Positions 1 to 10,063 of a stretch of 27,072 nt of DNA are shown here, piece after piece. Each line of letters starts with the position of its first letter. Position 1 is the first letter of the stretch. The DNA lies in contig NW_003158728.1 of NCBI RefSeq assembly GCF_000003605.2, positions 77,567 through 104,638 of the forward strand, written 5' to 3'. Position numbers and translations under genes: made by a program. The notes under the pieces were generated by a model. The model worked only from the letters and a program-made list of their open reading frames with translations. It was not told where the DNA came from and did not search any database. Origin of the DNA: Saccoglossus kowalevskii. Lineage: Eukaryota; Hemichordata; Enteropneusta; Harrimaniidae.

Positions 1-530
1 CATCATTACCAATCATCACCAATCATCATCATTATCACCAATCATCATTACCAATCATCATCATCACCAATCATTATAATCATCATTGTCACTAATCATC
101 ATCATTATCACCAATCATCATTATCACCAATCACCAATCATCACCAATCATTATAATCATAATTATCATTAATCATCATCATTATCACCAATCATCATCA
201 TTATCACCAATCATCATTATCACCAATCATCATCATCATCATCATCATCATCAACAACATTATCACCAATCATCATCATTATCACCAATCATCATCATTA
301 TCACCAATCATCATCATTATCACCAATCATCATCATTATCACCACTCATCATTAACATTATCATCATCAACATCATCTACAATCAGCCACCTATAATCAC
401 TCCAACACCCATCACCACAACAATTTATAATCACCACGTCCTACAAACACATGCCCACCACTACCATTTATAATCACAATCATCATCAACACAATCAATG
501 CCTCGTCACCACAACCAACACCACAATTCA
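1..530. repeat. ATC/ATT-rich low-complexity satellite
   Basis: An almost pure CAT/CAC/ATT tract. From about 284 to 345 it resolves into a clean 18-base unit, ACCAATCATCATCATTATC-like, repeated head to tail. It decays into looser AATCATCATCA and ATAATCACCA motifs up to about 510. It lies in the intron downstream of exon 29 and is cut by the window start. No exon is visible in it. Confidence 0.9.
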
Positions 531-536
531 ACTTAC

Positions 537-669
537 CTATCAATAGGACAGCTTTTTCTTGTTTAGCAATAGTGTCTATAAGATAATCTGTTCTGACGTT
601 ATCAACATTGGGTACCAGGATGGATGAATACTCTGGTGTAACATCTTTAGGGTACACATACTCTGGTAC
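537..669 (-). CDS. DNAH5: Dynein heavy chain exon 29 in window (AAA3 start), last exon present
   Basis: Reads [20 protein letters not shown], then [20 protein letters not shown] and VLLI plus G of the next codon, the first glycine of the AAA3 P-loop (GEQGTAKT in relatives). Length 133 bases, phase 0 to 1; acceptor tttattcag, donor GTAAGT. The next exon lies outside the window beyond an ATC-rich repeat. Open frame continuing below 537 is intron read-through. Confidence 0.95.
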
Positions 670-1531
670 CTGAATAAATAACATCAACAGGAAGTGTTGT
701 TAATAGCTATAAATAGCAACACATCAACGTGTTACCATGGTAATTCATTTAAACAAATGAGATAATACTACAACGGCAGGAATATTTATTGGGTTGAGAA
801 TTTACAAGTGCCAAAGTCAAGCCCCATCAACAAAATAGTTTCCTTTATACTCTGCTCTATTCTGTTTAAAAAATGTTGATCAAAAACTTGAAGCAATGTC
901 ATACTGTAAAGAGGTCAATTATTCACTGGGTTTTAATTTTGCTTATTTTGCTGACTGGAAAATGTGCTAAATTAACCCCTAGTGAATATGTGAAATTTAG
1001 CATAGAACACATTATCTAAATGATAAAACCGTGAATTTAAAACCCATTGAATATGCCTGAAATGGTAAATCAGCAAAATTAAAACCAAGTTAAAATTAAT
1101 GAAAATTAATCATTTTACAGTATTTTGTCTGTTTGGTCTAAAATTGAGATTGAATTTGGTGAAAATTATAGAAAATCTGAACAAATTTACCCAAATTTGA
1201 GGGGGAAGAAAATGTTGTTCCCAAAGTGTTATATATACTGTAACATTTGGTTTTAATTTAAAAAACACAGTTGAGGAGCTTTGTTTCTTTAAGTGTTAAC
1301 ACTTCTTTTGATACCGGTAATGTTGAATCAAACAGACATAATTTCCTGTCGGCTACAGACCTTTAAAAAAATGATGTAGATTTTATTTTTGTGAAAGTTG
1401 ACTCTGGCACTCAAAAGTTATCAGCAATTAAGTTATATTAATAGTAACAACTGAGTCACATTTCCATTCAATGTTATCACATGCATACATGTATGTTAAT
1501 TCTGTGGTGGCCACTTCTCTTAAAAACTTAC
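670..1531 (-). other. Intron between exons 28 and 29
   Basis: An 862-base GT-AG intron with an inverted-repeat element at 902-1122. The rest is AT-rich with no other recognisable feature. Confidence 0.85.
902..1122. mobile_element. MITE-like inverted-repeat element, family A copy 1
   Basis: The 221-base element begins TACTGTAAAG and ends with TTTTACAGTA, and TA at each end could be a TA target duplication. The ends pair imperfectly: ATTCACTGGGTTTTAATTTT on the left matches a degenerate inverted copy on the right. It has no ORF. A second copy in the same orientation is at 11232-11448, sharing long blocks such as TTTAGCATAGAACACATTAT. This is a non-autonomous DNA transposon by inference. Confidence 0.7.
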
Positions 1532-1648
1532 CCTCTTCTCCCAATGCTCCCAGTTTCCATTTTCATCAACAACATACTCAAATATAGTGTCACCAGAGGA
1601 CACCTTAGGCAAACTCAGCCCACCTTTTTCCATCAAAAATTCTTCCAT
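1532..1648 (-). CDS. DNAH5: Dynein heavy chain exon 28 in window
   Basis: A 39-codon phase 0 to 0 exon, MEEFLMEKGGLSLPKVSSGD, then TIFEYVVDENGNWEHWEKR. The acidic region followed by W-x-x-W is the usual stretch before AAA3 in DNAH5/8. The acceptor ends aag, a less common but acceptable form; the donor is GTAAGT. Confidence 0.92.
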
Positions 1649-1857
1649 CTTAAGGGATAAAAAAAACAATTTAAATTCTCTAACGAAGAACTTCAGATGA
1701 CAACTCCTATACTGAGACGGTAACACAATTTAGTTGCACAAAATATTTCTGTTTGGGTAAAAAGATAAATGTCTAGACTCATAATTATGTAACACAATTG
1801 AAACTATAAAATGCGAATGCTCAAGAACTACTTTTCGACTCATGAAATAAATCATAC

Positions 1858-2139
1858 CTTCTTTCTGTCTTCCAGCTCAAGGATGGCACCAACGGACCAC
1901 ATGAGAGCAAAGACAAAAAGTCTTTCTAAGTGCTCCCTTGAAGCCCCCTTGGAACCGTCCTCCCCTCCTGGAATAAGCCCCTCCAGAATGTCAATCGCCT
2001 GGCGGGTATATACGCACTCCAAGAGGTCCATCTTTGGAAACAGGTTATGGAAGACGTACAAGAGCGTATCCTTGAATGCATGCTCAAACAGTGGCATCAA
2101 AATAGACTGCTGATCAACTGGTCTTGTCGTCAGCCAGCC
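1858..2139 (-). CDS. DNAH5: Dynein heavy chain exon 27 in window (AAA2 C-terminal lobe)
   Basis: A 94-codon phase 0 to 0 exon: GWLTTRPVDQQSILMPLFEH, then LLECVYTRQAIDILEGLIPG, and RLFVFALMWSVGAILELEDR followed by KK. L-F-V-F-A-x-x-W-S-x-G-A is the conserved helix at the AAA2/AAA3 junction. The exon extends 14 codons upstream of the first methionine, as shown by the acceptor at 2140-2141 and the family motif G-[FW]-L. Donor GTATGA. Confidence 0.95.
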
Positions 2140-2905
2140 CTATTGTAAGGGATAAATAATCAACTATTAATTAAAAGAATAATTACAGTTATATAGCAGT
2201 TGGAATGTCTTCCTGAGTTACAGTTAAATTTAATCAAATCTTTGGAGAAAGGCCAAACTTTTCAAACATCATTTTTGTCACATCAAAATTGATGGTGCCA
2301 CATTTTGATTTATGGAGGGGGGGCATTGTAGTATAAGGGCACTTAATACAGTAGTGCAATACCTTTTTTTTCCGGGGAATTACTTTAAAATACTTTATTT
2401 TAGCTACAATTAATTCTCGCTGAAAAGACTTTTTTGGTGTTTTGTATGGAATTTATTTTCACTGATTTTTGACAAGTTGATTGTAAATTATAGAAAAAAA
2501 AGGAAAATTGGCTGGATTTTATTTTCACTGAATCCGTCCTTCAGCAAAATGGCGAAAAATTAATTCCAAGCGAAAATAAATTATTTTACAGTAGCGTTGG
2601 GGCTAGAGCTTAGGGGCCTGTATATTTCAGAGTTTTAATTTTGGTTTGTATTTTGAAACATCCTTACAATAATGATTTACCAGTATATTATTCAAAATGG
2701 CGACATTTGACCGAATTTGTTTGCCAATTTTACACCAAATGGGTATAATTTCCCATTGCATACATTTCTCGGTACAAAAAAAAAATTAATATGGGGGGAA
2801 AAAAAAATATGAAGAATTACCAGTACTTTGTGAAAGGTGAGAACCCTTGGAGTTTAAAGGATCAACACACAGATAGTGACAGCAATTATTCACGAGAAAA
2901 CCTAC
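2140..2905 (-). other. Intron between exons 26 and 27
   Basis: A 766-base intron carrying a MITE-like element (2381-2593), a short G run near 2318 and A/G tracts near 2777-2810. No other feature seen. Confidence 0.85.
2381..2593. mobile_element. MITE-like inverted-repeat element, family B copy 1
   Basis: About 213 bases starting TACTTTAAAATACTTTATTT and ending ATTTTACAGTA. Its ends are inverted repeats of the form TACTGTAAAATACTTTATTT, GGAATTAATT and TCGCTGAA. It is in the same orientation as the copy at 10423 and inverted relative to those at 6191 and 24911. Non-coding. Confidence 0.75.
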
Positions 2906-3148
2906 CTGAATGATGGGGCTCCAATCCATGATGGAGGAGCTCATGAACACCATACCATTACGTGATACAGTAGCTGGCGACGCATTGTCAATGTTATGTA
3001 CTTCAAAAATAATTTTACAGTTAGGTGCCATGGGAATACGATCACCATTGGCAAGTGTCAGTGTTTTGTTGTCATCAAGCACACTGTTCAGATTCTCAAT
3101 CCAGATGGCGTCTACAGGGCCATCCAATATGAGCCAAACATGGTCACC
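2906..3148 (-). CDS. DNAH5: Dynein heavy chain exon 26 in window (AAA2 Walker B and arginine finger)
   Basis: An 81-codon phase 0 to 0 exon: [20 protein letters not shown], then [20 protein letters not shown] and [20 protein letters not shown], ending DWSPIIQ. LDGPVD is the AAA2 Walker B region. SRNGM, in place of the SRMGM or SRCGM of many dyneins, is as I recall usual for DNAH5/8, which supports that assignment. Acceptor ccctatag, donor GTAGGT. Confidence 0.97.
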
Positions 3149-3676
3149 CTATAGGGGAGAGATAAAGACAGTTATAAAGTTATAAATGTATAATATAGTG
3201 TCAAATCCATTTACAGAATAGCAGATTAGTGTGTTGATTCCGAGTCATATTAGGTTGATATGCACAGTCTAGACCGTAAGAAGATCCATAAAATATATTT
3301 GTCAATTTCTACATGTCTGAAATGTTGGTTACTCTTTCAAAGTAATCTCCTATGAGTTAAACATGTTATTGAATATTGTGTCTTGATTAATAAGGCATAT
3401 TGTAAGGTAATTACGTCACAAAAAAAACATTCCCAAGACACTAGATTCCTTACTATATGGTAGATACCAAGTGAAAAGTCAAATAAATCAGAGACTTGGT
3501 AATGTAACCTAAGCGATTCTGAGAAATTACACACCAGGGATGTGCACAATTCGCTCAGTGACTTCACCAAGTTGCTTAGTAAAATGTTATCAATTGAATT
3601 TATTTTCTCAATAATATGAGCTTCAATTATTAATATTGAGAATCCAGAAAGAACAATTTTCTGAATTAAAACTTAC
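3149..3676 (-). other. Intron between exons 25 and 26
   Basis: A 528-base AT-rich intron. No repeat or gene recognised; the open frame at 3337-3570 has no recognisable protein. Confidence 0.8.
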
Positions 3677-4084
3677 TTTCTTAATTTTGAGCGTTTTTCT
3701 CCACAGTGTTGAGAAGATACCATCTGTCCAATCATTGGTAGCGACATCTAATCGTCCAAACATCTGTGGTGCGGTGATAGCCTTAGGGTTCATCCTCATC
3801 TCCTTGTGTGGCTCCCCGCAATCTGACATCGCTTTCATAAGTATGCTAATACACTTAGATTTACCAGCACCGCTAGGTCCTAGCGTCATCATTCCGTGAC
3901 GTACACGTTGGGTCTCATATAACTGGATCAATTTGAGTACCCATGGAGCATGGTGAACTAACCCAGCATTTGCAACTTGGTGCTCAATAGCAGCTTCCAT
4001 TTCTGGGTAACCTGCTTTGTCCAATTGCATTCCAGGGAACAAATCATCAATCAGCGACAAGAACAGAGGTTCATCTTCATCTAC
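3677..4084 (-). CDS. DNAH5: Dynein heavy chain exon 25 in window (AAA2 Walker A)
   Basis: A 136-codon phase 0 to 0 exon beginning [20 protein letters not shown]. It contains [20 protein letters not shown] and the P-loop [18 protein letters not shown], then [20 protein letters not shown] and ends [12 protein letters not shown]2 binds ATP structurally. The P-loop has KS followed by K where I recall KTT in relatives, a change that keeps the K-[ST] core. Acceptor ctctttccag, donor GTAAGT. Confidence 0.97.
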
Positions 4085-4908
4085 CTGGAAAGAGAAACAA
4101 TCAACAAACAAACAATTAACAGTGTTCTCATGGTAACAATAAACAGTTTGCTGCAGTGATTTTGTTTGGCATGGCCTACAACAAACTGTCATGTCATGTT
4201 TGTTGTTTGTTTGTCATACTTGTTTTGTTATGTTTTTAGCTTTATTCCTTCTTACAAGTGTAGAAACCAAAAAGAATTTTTGTTAACGTTGTAATAAAGC
4301 AATATTTTATTCTATTCTATACTTGTAATGCTGATGCTATATAAACCAAAGAAAATATTTCTAGTACGTGACATTTTTTTTCAAGTTTTAAAAATGCAAA
4401 TGCTAAAAAAAAATTGGTTCAATTGGTTTTCTAAATTTAATATGCGTGAGCGGCTTTTTATTTTTATTCTTATTCTGTCATGGAAATTGTAATTTGTTTT
4501 ATTTATTTGTAAAGATGAATATTTTTTTTTGGTCTAAAAGTGTTGACAAAAACAAATGACATCACAAGGAATTATGTAATGTAATACATTATTCGTGAGG
4601 GATGACTGAATCAGACAAACAAATGAGTAAACAAAAAATAAAATCGCGACATAAGTTGTGGCATAGAAATAAACTTAAGGGCTTTGTTATAACAAAGCCT
4701 TCCTTAGTATTCACAGCAAATTACCAAGAATATCAGCAAAGTAACGTAATTGCGCTTAAAAATGTCTATCATCTGGAGATGTTTGACCTCTTTCACACAA
4801 TGTACTACGTTCTATTTTTCCAGTAAGATCTTGTAATTGTGATAAACGATTTTGATTATTTTTTTCTTCAGAGAAACAAATATTTTAAATAGTTTGAATG
4901 CAACTTAC
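4085..4908 (-). other. Intron between exons 24 and 25
   Basis: An 824-base AT-rich intron with T-rich tracts, a TTGTTTGT-rich stretch near 4198-4230 and a perfect 20-base palindrome at 4680-4699. No coding content is supported. Confidence 0.8.
4680..4699. repeat. Perfect 20-base palindrome
   Basis: GGCTTTGTTATAACAAAGCC is self-complementary over all 20 bases with no loop. It could extrude as a hairpin or be the centre of an old foldback element. No function can be assigned. Confidence 0.8.
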
Positions 4909-5043
4909 CAATTTTGATAGATTCATATCTCTTAAAACTCTCATCACGATGGTCTGTTCACTGTCTTCAGGATTAGCTCGTTTGAAAGCTCCCAATGTAC
5001 GCAATACAGATAGAATATTACGTAAACCAAAGTCATAATGAAC
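4909..5043 (-). CDS. DNAH5: Dynein heavy chain exon 24 in window (AAA1 C-terminal lobe)
   Basis: A 45-codon phase 0 to 0 exon: [20 protein letters not shown], then [20 protein letters not shown] and NLSKL. H-Y-D-F-G-L-R-x-[IL]-x-[SA]-V-L is a hallmark at the end of AAA1. The acceptor is cttgttacag and the donor GTAAGT. Open frame continues upstream into the intron but only by chance, through an inverted-repeat element. Confidence 0.97.
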
Positions 5044-5111
5044 CTGTAACAACAAGAAAAGCATATGTGTGAACAATTTGAATTTGCATCCATTCACGTT
5101 TTTATCGTCAG

Positions 5112-5296
5112 TACCCGTAAAATCTGTATTAGAAGCCGCATCCCTAATAGAAGTCACACCCATTCTTTTTGAATAATTGAGAAACAAAATTTCATCATTT
5201 CTCATATGTGTGGATGCTCTAATAGAAGCCACATTCCCTCTGTTACATTGCACCATTTTAATAGAAGGTGCGGTTTCTAATACAGATTTTACAGTA
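5112..5296. mobile_element. MITE-like foldback element, family D
   Basis: A 185-base element with TA at both ends. The left end TACCCGTAAAATCTGTATTA matches the reverse complement of the right end (TACTGTAAAATCTGTATTA), and both continue into GAA-CCGCA. Internal CTAATAGAAG motifs occur on both arms. It is non-coding and is the reason an open frame runs through this intron. Confidence 0.75.
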
Positions 5297-5620
5297 CTTG
5301 CTACTGATGGGTTGACCGGAACTATGGCAAATTGGATCATCATCAGTGCACAGTCGAGAAAACTATATGAAAACTATGGGATATGATAAACATAGGCCAT
5401 ATTTGCAAACAGTTTATTTTTCAAAATTATTATTATTCACTCACTCATACAAAATGGTTTTTAAAATGTCTTGCAAATAGAGAAAAAAATAATTACAAAT
5501 GAGTAAAACCTCCACTAAGTGTATGCGTCTGTCTCTTGATTCAAAACTCTGATACAAATGTCAACTGACGTTAAAAATAAATTCAAGTTAAGTACAATTA
5601 GTACTCATGTTAATTACAAT

Positions 5621-5758
5621 TAAGAGCAGTGGTCGTCATGCAGCACACATGCAAATTTCATGTAAATAAACAATGCATTTTTATGAGCATTGTGTACGTT
5701 ACTATGAGTCCCATATCGAACAGGACGCCATGTAATGCAATGCCCACCACCCTTAAAC
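5621..5758. mobile_element. Candidate short inverted-repeat element, family C copy 1
   Basis: Starts TTAAGAGCAGTGGTCGTC and ends CCACCACCCTTAAAC, whose reverse complement resembles the start imperfectly. A related start, TTAAAGAGCAGTAGTCGTCG, occurs at 12880. Boundaries are uncertain. Confidence 0.45.
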
Positions 5759-5811
5759 TAAAATAGAATATGGTTGTAGTAATATATAATCTTGCCAGGT
5801 GGACAACTTAC

Positions 5812-6006
5812 TTGTTTTGTCAATTGCTCTTCACACAGTTTGTAAAGAGTGTAAAATTTCCTGGCTAGCAAAACATTTCCCTGGAAACCAGCACTAGCAA
5901 GTTTCACTCGCATAATGATCTGTCTGTCCGGTACCATCATAGCTACGGTACGGAACTGAATCTTCAGATTTTCCGGCAATTCCTGACGACCTGCATAACC
6001 AGGGTT
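5812..6006 (-). CDS. DNAH5: Dynein heavy chain exon 23 in window (AAA1 sensor region)
   Basis: A 65-codon phase 0 to 0 exon. It starts with the sensor-1 motif [20 protein letters not shown], then [20 protein letters not shown], and ends [12 protein letters not shown]. The asparagine of NPGYAGR and the P-E-N-L-K-x-x-F-R motif are invariant in AAA1 of dynein. Acceptor tcttttatag is preceded by a long T tract; donor GTAAGT. Confidence 0.97.
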
Positions 6007-6678
6007 CTATAAAGATGAATAGAAAAAAAATATTTTTTTTGTTTTTTTTTTTAAAAAGGGAAGCACTCCGACACAATGTTTGAATGTATAGAGATGCAGA
6101 AAGGACTTGATCAGATTGTTGTTTCACATGCATTAACAGAACTGGTATAAGCCTTTCTGTATTTGATATCATGAAAGCTCCAACACAAGATACTGTGAAA
6201 TACTTTATTTTCGCTTGGAACTAATTTTTGCTGAAGGAATGATTCAGTGAAAATAAAATGCAGCGAATATACCTTTTTTTCCTATATTTTACATTAAACT
6301 CATCAAAAATTCCATACAAAACACCCAAAATGTCTTTTCAGCGAAAATTAATTCCAGTGAAAATAAAGTATTTCACAGTATTCTACATTATTATTTGTAT
6401 AAAAACTTTTGATGAGGCTCATTTATGGCCACCATATGTAAGCAATTATGTTCACAATACTGAATGTGCAAAGGGTAAATATGTGAAAATAATACTTAGA
6501 TGCATGGGAATTTGATATAATTATTATTAAAATGATAATTATTGAATTGACGTAAACAAGTTTAACTAAGGGTACACAACTACCCACAATCAGCATACCA
6601 GTATGGGATTTAACCCCTACAGCAGCTAGACACCATTCATCACCATTCATAAAATCCCCTAAATTTGTTCCAACTCAC
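6007..6678 (-). other. Intron between exons 22 and 23
   Basis: A 672-base intron with a long T tract near the exon 23 acceptor side (6030-6052 on the plus strand reads as A/T runs) and one MITE-like element (6191-6380). Confidence 0.85.
6191..6380. mobile_element. MITE-like inverted-repeat element, family B copy 2
   Basis: A 190-base element beginning TACTGTGAAATACTTTATTT and ending AAGTATTTCACAGTA. The two ends are near-perfect inverted repeats over about 20 bases. Its reverse complement matches the copy at 10423, including ACATTTTGGGTGTTTTG and GGAAAAAAAGGTATATTCGC. No ORF. Confidence 0.82.
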
Positions 6679-6866
6679 CATCGTGATAAATAGACCAAAC
6701 TCGGGGTCTAAGTCTACATTATCCCCGTCAGTAAAGATAAATGCACTCTTCCTTTCTTTCTTAGCTACCAGGATAATAGCAATTTGTTGAGCTGCCACAG
6801 ACAATACTGGTAATTCAATACGATTGAATTCATCAAAACATCCCCAACTACCTGACTGGGCAAGAC
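6679..6866 (-). CDS. DNAH5: Dynein heavy chain exon 22 in window (AAA1 Walker B)
   Basis: After a split glycine codon it reads [20 protein letters not shown], then [20 protein letters not shown] and ends [21 protein letters not shown] is the AAA1 Walker B, whose glutamate is needed for ATP hydrolysis, and it is intact. Length 188 bases, phase 1 to 0; acceptor tttgttttcag, donor GTGAGT. Confidence 0.98.
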
Positions 6867-7383
6867 CTGAAAACAAAAATGGAAGGTTGAGTCTGAGGTT
6901 TGTTGTGCATGTATATAATTTTCTGAAATTGTTATCTTTTAATAAAATTTTTATTTTTATAATACACAGTTTGATAATATTGGAAATATTTAACAAAAAT
7001 CATTACCTTAGTTATCATGGCCACAAGAAAGTTTTAATGATGACAAACAACAACAATGACAAACATGGCAATCTCTATACTTTGCCACTTCGTTATTTAT
7101 TATGGACCAAGTTGAAAAATCAGAATTTATAGAGCAAAAAACTATTGAAAACACATTTTTTAGCACTTTCAAGCCTACAAATATTTTGCGAATTGCACAG
7201 AACATACATACTGTTGCAACTCTGAAAGTGTGTGTCTCGGTGTCTCGGTTTTTCGATATCTGCCTTCATTTTTTCCTTATGCTGCTAATGAATCGTCGAT
7301 ATCATGTTACTGTGGTTGTTATTTGGTCGTTGCTAGAAAAAAACTATTACATTTGCTGGGAAATATAAAAAAGGTTTTCTTAC
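6867..7383 (-). other. Intron between exons 21 and 22
   Basis: A 517-base AT-rich intron. I see no repeat or gene. Confidence 0.8.
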
Positions 7384-7562
7384 CTTTGTAGATACGTCCC
7401 AAACCACGGAAGTCCATCTGATCTGAGCAATTGAACACAACAACATATTTGCCCAAAGCTTTGCCCATATCTTTAGTGGTCTCAGTTTTACCAGTACCAG
7501 CAGGTCCAGCTGGGGCACCACCCATACTCATACCTAATGCTTGAGATAGAGTGATGTAACAT
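7384..7562 (-). CDS. DNAH5: Dynein heavy chain exon 21 in window (AAA1 Walker A)
   Basis: Reads [20 protein letters not shown], continuing with the P-loop [20 protein letters not shown], then [19 protein letters not shown]. The P-loop GPAGTGKT binds the nucleotide of AAA1, the principal ATPase site, and all key residues (G, K, T) are intact. Length 179 bases, phase 2 to 1; acceptor tctccctgcag, donor GTAAGA. Confidence 0.98.
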
Positions 7563-8156
7563 CTGCAGGGAGAGAAATATTTTTATCATTTCATGTTAAT
7601 AAATGGCAGTCAATCAGCCAAGTTTGGAAGTGCTTCAAAGAGTTAAACAGACTGCATTTGACAACATTTTTCCAAACATATCTATATAATAATCAAATAT
7701 ATGCAGAAAAACACATTTACATTCATCAGTGTTGTTAGCAGAGAAGCAATGTACATTGTAACATTGCCCACCGGTGAATTTTTCGTAATGAAATGTAATA
7801 AAATGTAAATGAAATAAACAATATTATAAAGCTCATTTCAAAGCTCTGATGGGATTTATCACCCAAATAGAGCATACTTCAAATTTATGCTGCCCACACT
7901 TAAATTGTTTAATTTTTTTTTTTTTTATAATTTTAAAGAAGTCAAGTAAGTCAAGATAATAGAACAATAGAGGTAAAGACTATATTTAAAAAAAATGAAA
8001 AAAGGGTGGGCATTCATAAAAATACAAGTTTCAATTAATAATATGCCATTATTTGCTAATTCATAGGTGATAGAACATGTTCTCATTTGAAAACTCCTGC
8101 ATGTTCATTTTGAATCCATGTCTACAACATTAATCAGATCAAGTACCATTGCTTAC
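7563..8156 (-). other. Intron between exons 20 and 21
   Basis: A 594-base AT-rich intron with a T run at 7913-7926 and an A-rich stretch near 7987-8004. No gene recognised. Confidence 0.8.
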
Positions 8157-8476
8157 CTGTCAGTGAGTGGCGTGATGACGAGACGGTCAGTACAGCCCAC
8201 AGGTTCATTCATATAATGGAAATCAACATCAGTAATAGAAATAAGGCACTCATCGGTGTCTTCTTTGAAATAAAAACGCGACTGCTTCAGCCATTCAAAA
8301 TCATTCGGTGATTTGATATGCATGCGTACTAGATCATCAAATATGTCACGTTGGTGCACATGGATAGTGATGAGAGTCTCGAACTTTGTCCTCTCGTATT
8401 TTGTCAACTCCTGGGTTGTCATGTCAATCAAGGTATTGAGCATATCCAAGAAATACTGGTTGGTAGTTGCCATAAT
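8157..8476 (-). CDS. DNAH5: Dynein heavy chain exon 20 in window (linker end)
   Basis: Begins [20 protein letters not shown], then [20 protein letters not shown], then [20 protein letters not shown] and ends [13 protein letters not shown], with the final codon split AG/A. H-V-H-x-R-D-x-x-D and W-L-x-Q-x-R-[FY]-Y mark the linker-to-AAA1 transition. Length 320 bases, phase 0 to 2; acceptor tttcactccag, donor GTAAGC. Confidence 0.97.
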
Positions 8477-8901
8477 CTGGAGTGAAATTAAAAAATAACA
8501 ATTATTTAATTAACTGTATCAAAAATAGGTGTATATAATGTTTATTGTGTACATCACTCACAAAAGATTCGCATGTAAATATGAAATTTTGACACTTGTA
8601 TGCAAGTTGCAGTTATACAAGATGGCACAATTCAGCAAATGTCTGCTGCTTTCCGTTACTGATGTATGGTTAAGAATATAATTCATATCAGCATTTAACA
8701 AAAATATAACAGCATGCCCTCGTAAAATATTCCCCTGGCATCAAGTAAAAATTCTCATACCGGTAATCAGGTTACAATAAGCACAAAGCATTGGATGTAC
8801 CAAATTTCAGTTATTAATTCAGCATAAACGTACAGTAAACATCAAAATATCAAACACAAGACACATAATATAATCTTAATAGTTGAGTATGTATTACTCA
8901 C
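8477..8901 (-). other. Intron between exons 19 and 20
   Basis: A 425-base AT-rich intron without recognisable features. Confidence 0.8.
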
Positions 8902-9120
8902 TTTCTTGTCTGCCCGGGCGTTTTTCAGAGCTTCCTCTGAATCCCTAGTCCATATCATTTGTAGGCATAAGAGGCCTACTTGAGCTGGGTAATGTCCTTG
9001 AAATTCAATCAGTTTAAAATTCTCCTTGTCTCCGATAGCAACAGAAGCGGTTCTTATAATTGAGTGAATAGAACGACGGACAGTGGCAAGCAACTCACCG
9101 AGCCAGATTTCCACATTACC
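8902..9120 (-). CDS. DNAH5: Dynein heavy chain exon 19 in window (linker)
   Basis: Reads GNVEIWLGELLATVRRSIHS and ends IWTRDSEEALKNARADKK, with PAQVGLLCLQM between. V-E-x-W-L-x-x-L and P-A-Q-V-G-L-L-x-x-Q-M-x-W-T-R-D-S-E-x-A-L are standard linker motifs. A 73-codon phase 0 to 0 exon; acceptor atcttgtag, donor GTGAGT. Confidence 0.96.
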
Positions 9121-9667
9121 CTACAAGATAAAAACAGTAAAACATTACATTAGTTACAGTAAAACATGTCTTTTTCGCGAATTTAGTGAGAGAACTAATT
9201 CGCTAATTTAAGATGTCACTGATGACTTTATTATAAATTCAAAATGGCGGCCAAACAACGTCTTTTTTTCCACACACAGACTTTGTAAACACAGAAAACG
9301 TCATAATCTGGAGCGCTTCCTTATTACACTTGACAGTTTTTCTTTTTGTTTTTATGGATGTGATAACTGTGCATTTGTTTTGGCACGTGACAGACAAGTA
9401 TTGTGAAAACAGGAAATCAACAAAGACAAGGGAGATTTGCTAAATCAACATTTCGCTATTATGTCATTTTACCACAATAGTAAAATAGTATGTCGCTTTT
9501 TCAACATGTTTTACAGTAATCATGACACATGCATATGATAGGCCATATGATTTGGTAGGTAAAAGTTTTTGCTTGAATTTATGACAAAAACTGTATTTAC
9601 ATAATGCAAATTTGAGGTATACACAATTTGATGGAAGCATGTATTTGTTTATTTAGTGAATACTCAC
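9121..9667 (-). other. Intron between exons 18 and 19
   Basis: A 547-base intron largely filled by an inverted-repeat element at 9155-9518. Confidence 0.85.
9155..9518. mobile_element. MITE-like element with CAGTAAAACATGT termini, family E
   Basis: About 364 bases. The left end TACAGTAAAACATGTCTTTT and the reverse complement of the right end, TACTGTAAAACATGTTGAAA, pair over roughly 16 bases with one or two mismatches and share a following AAAAGCG/TTTTCGC. TA occurs at both ends. There is no transposase ORF. Non-autonomous DNA element by inference. Confidence 0.65.
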
Positions 9668-10063
9668 CTGCGCATTGACGTTTTGGTCCAAATCAATCCT
9701 CTCCACTTCTCTGGAATTAACAGCAAGGATGAGATCATAGTTCTTCTCGTGGAAAGTAACAGTCTTAACGTTATCGAACAAACCCTCCAGATGTTGCTGG
9801 ATGGTGTGCGAGTCAGATGCCTGACCCAAGATTTCAAGAAGTGCGGGATCAGAGACAAAGAAGAATCGAGGGAACAGCAAACGTTTCTTTTCTAGATAAC
9901 CCGTCAGGGATTTTTGACATATTTCCAGCTGTTCCAGAAGATGGGGCAAGAGTTGTCCGAGAGTATCGTCACCAACACAGCACTGCACAACATTTGCGTT
10001 CTCATGAGCACGCTGCATGATCTTTACCCATGACTTATCAATATTTGTAAATCTCTTGGCTTC
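9668..10063 (-). CDS. DNAH5: Dynein heavy chain exon 18 in window (linker)
   Basis: A 132-codon phase 0 to 0 exon, from [20 protein letters not shown], through [20 protein letters not shown] and [20 protein letters not shown], to DQNVNAQ. K-S-L-x-x-Y-L-E-x-K-R-x-x-F-P-R-F-x-F-V-S is a near-universal dynein linker signature. The acceptor is tttcatgcag and the donor GTGAGT. The linker swings during the power stroke and docks on AAA1. Confidence 0.98.

Larger units (their letters stand above)
5044..5811 (-). other. Intron between exons 23 and 24
   Basis: A 768-base intron holding two candidate inverted-repeat elements (5112-5296 and 5621-5758). No gene. Confidence 0.85.

Noticed and set aside
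1811-2113. Plus-strand open frame of 100 residues antisense to exon 27
   Set aside because: Shadow of the dynein exon; composition follows the reverse complement and no family is recognised.
2906-3148. SRNGM in AAA2 instead of SRMGM or SRCGM as a possible arginine-finger change
   Set aside because: As I recall, SRNGM is usual in DNAH5/DNAH8, so it supports the assignment rather than being an anomaly.
5044-5343. Upstream extension of the exon 24 open frame into the intron
   Set aside because: Passes through an inverted-repeat element; the acceptor at 5044-5045 and the family motif VHYDFGLRN set the exon start.
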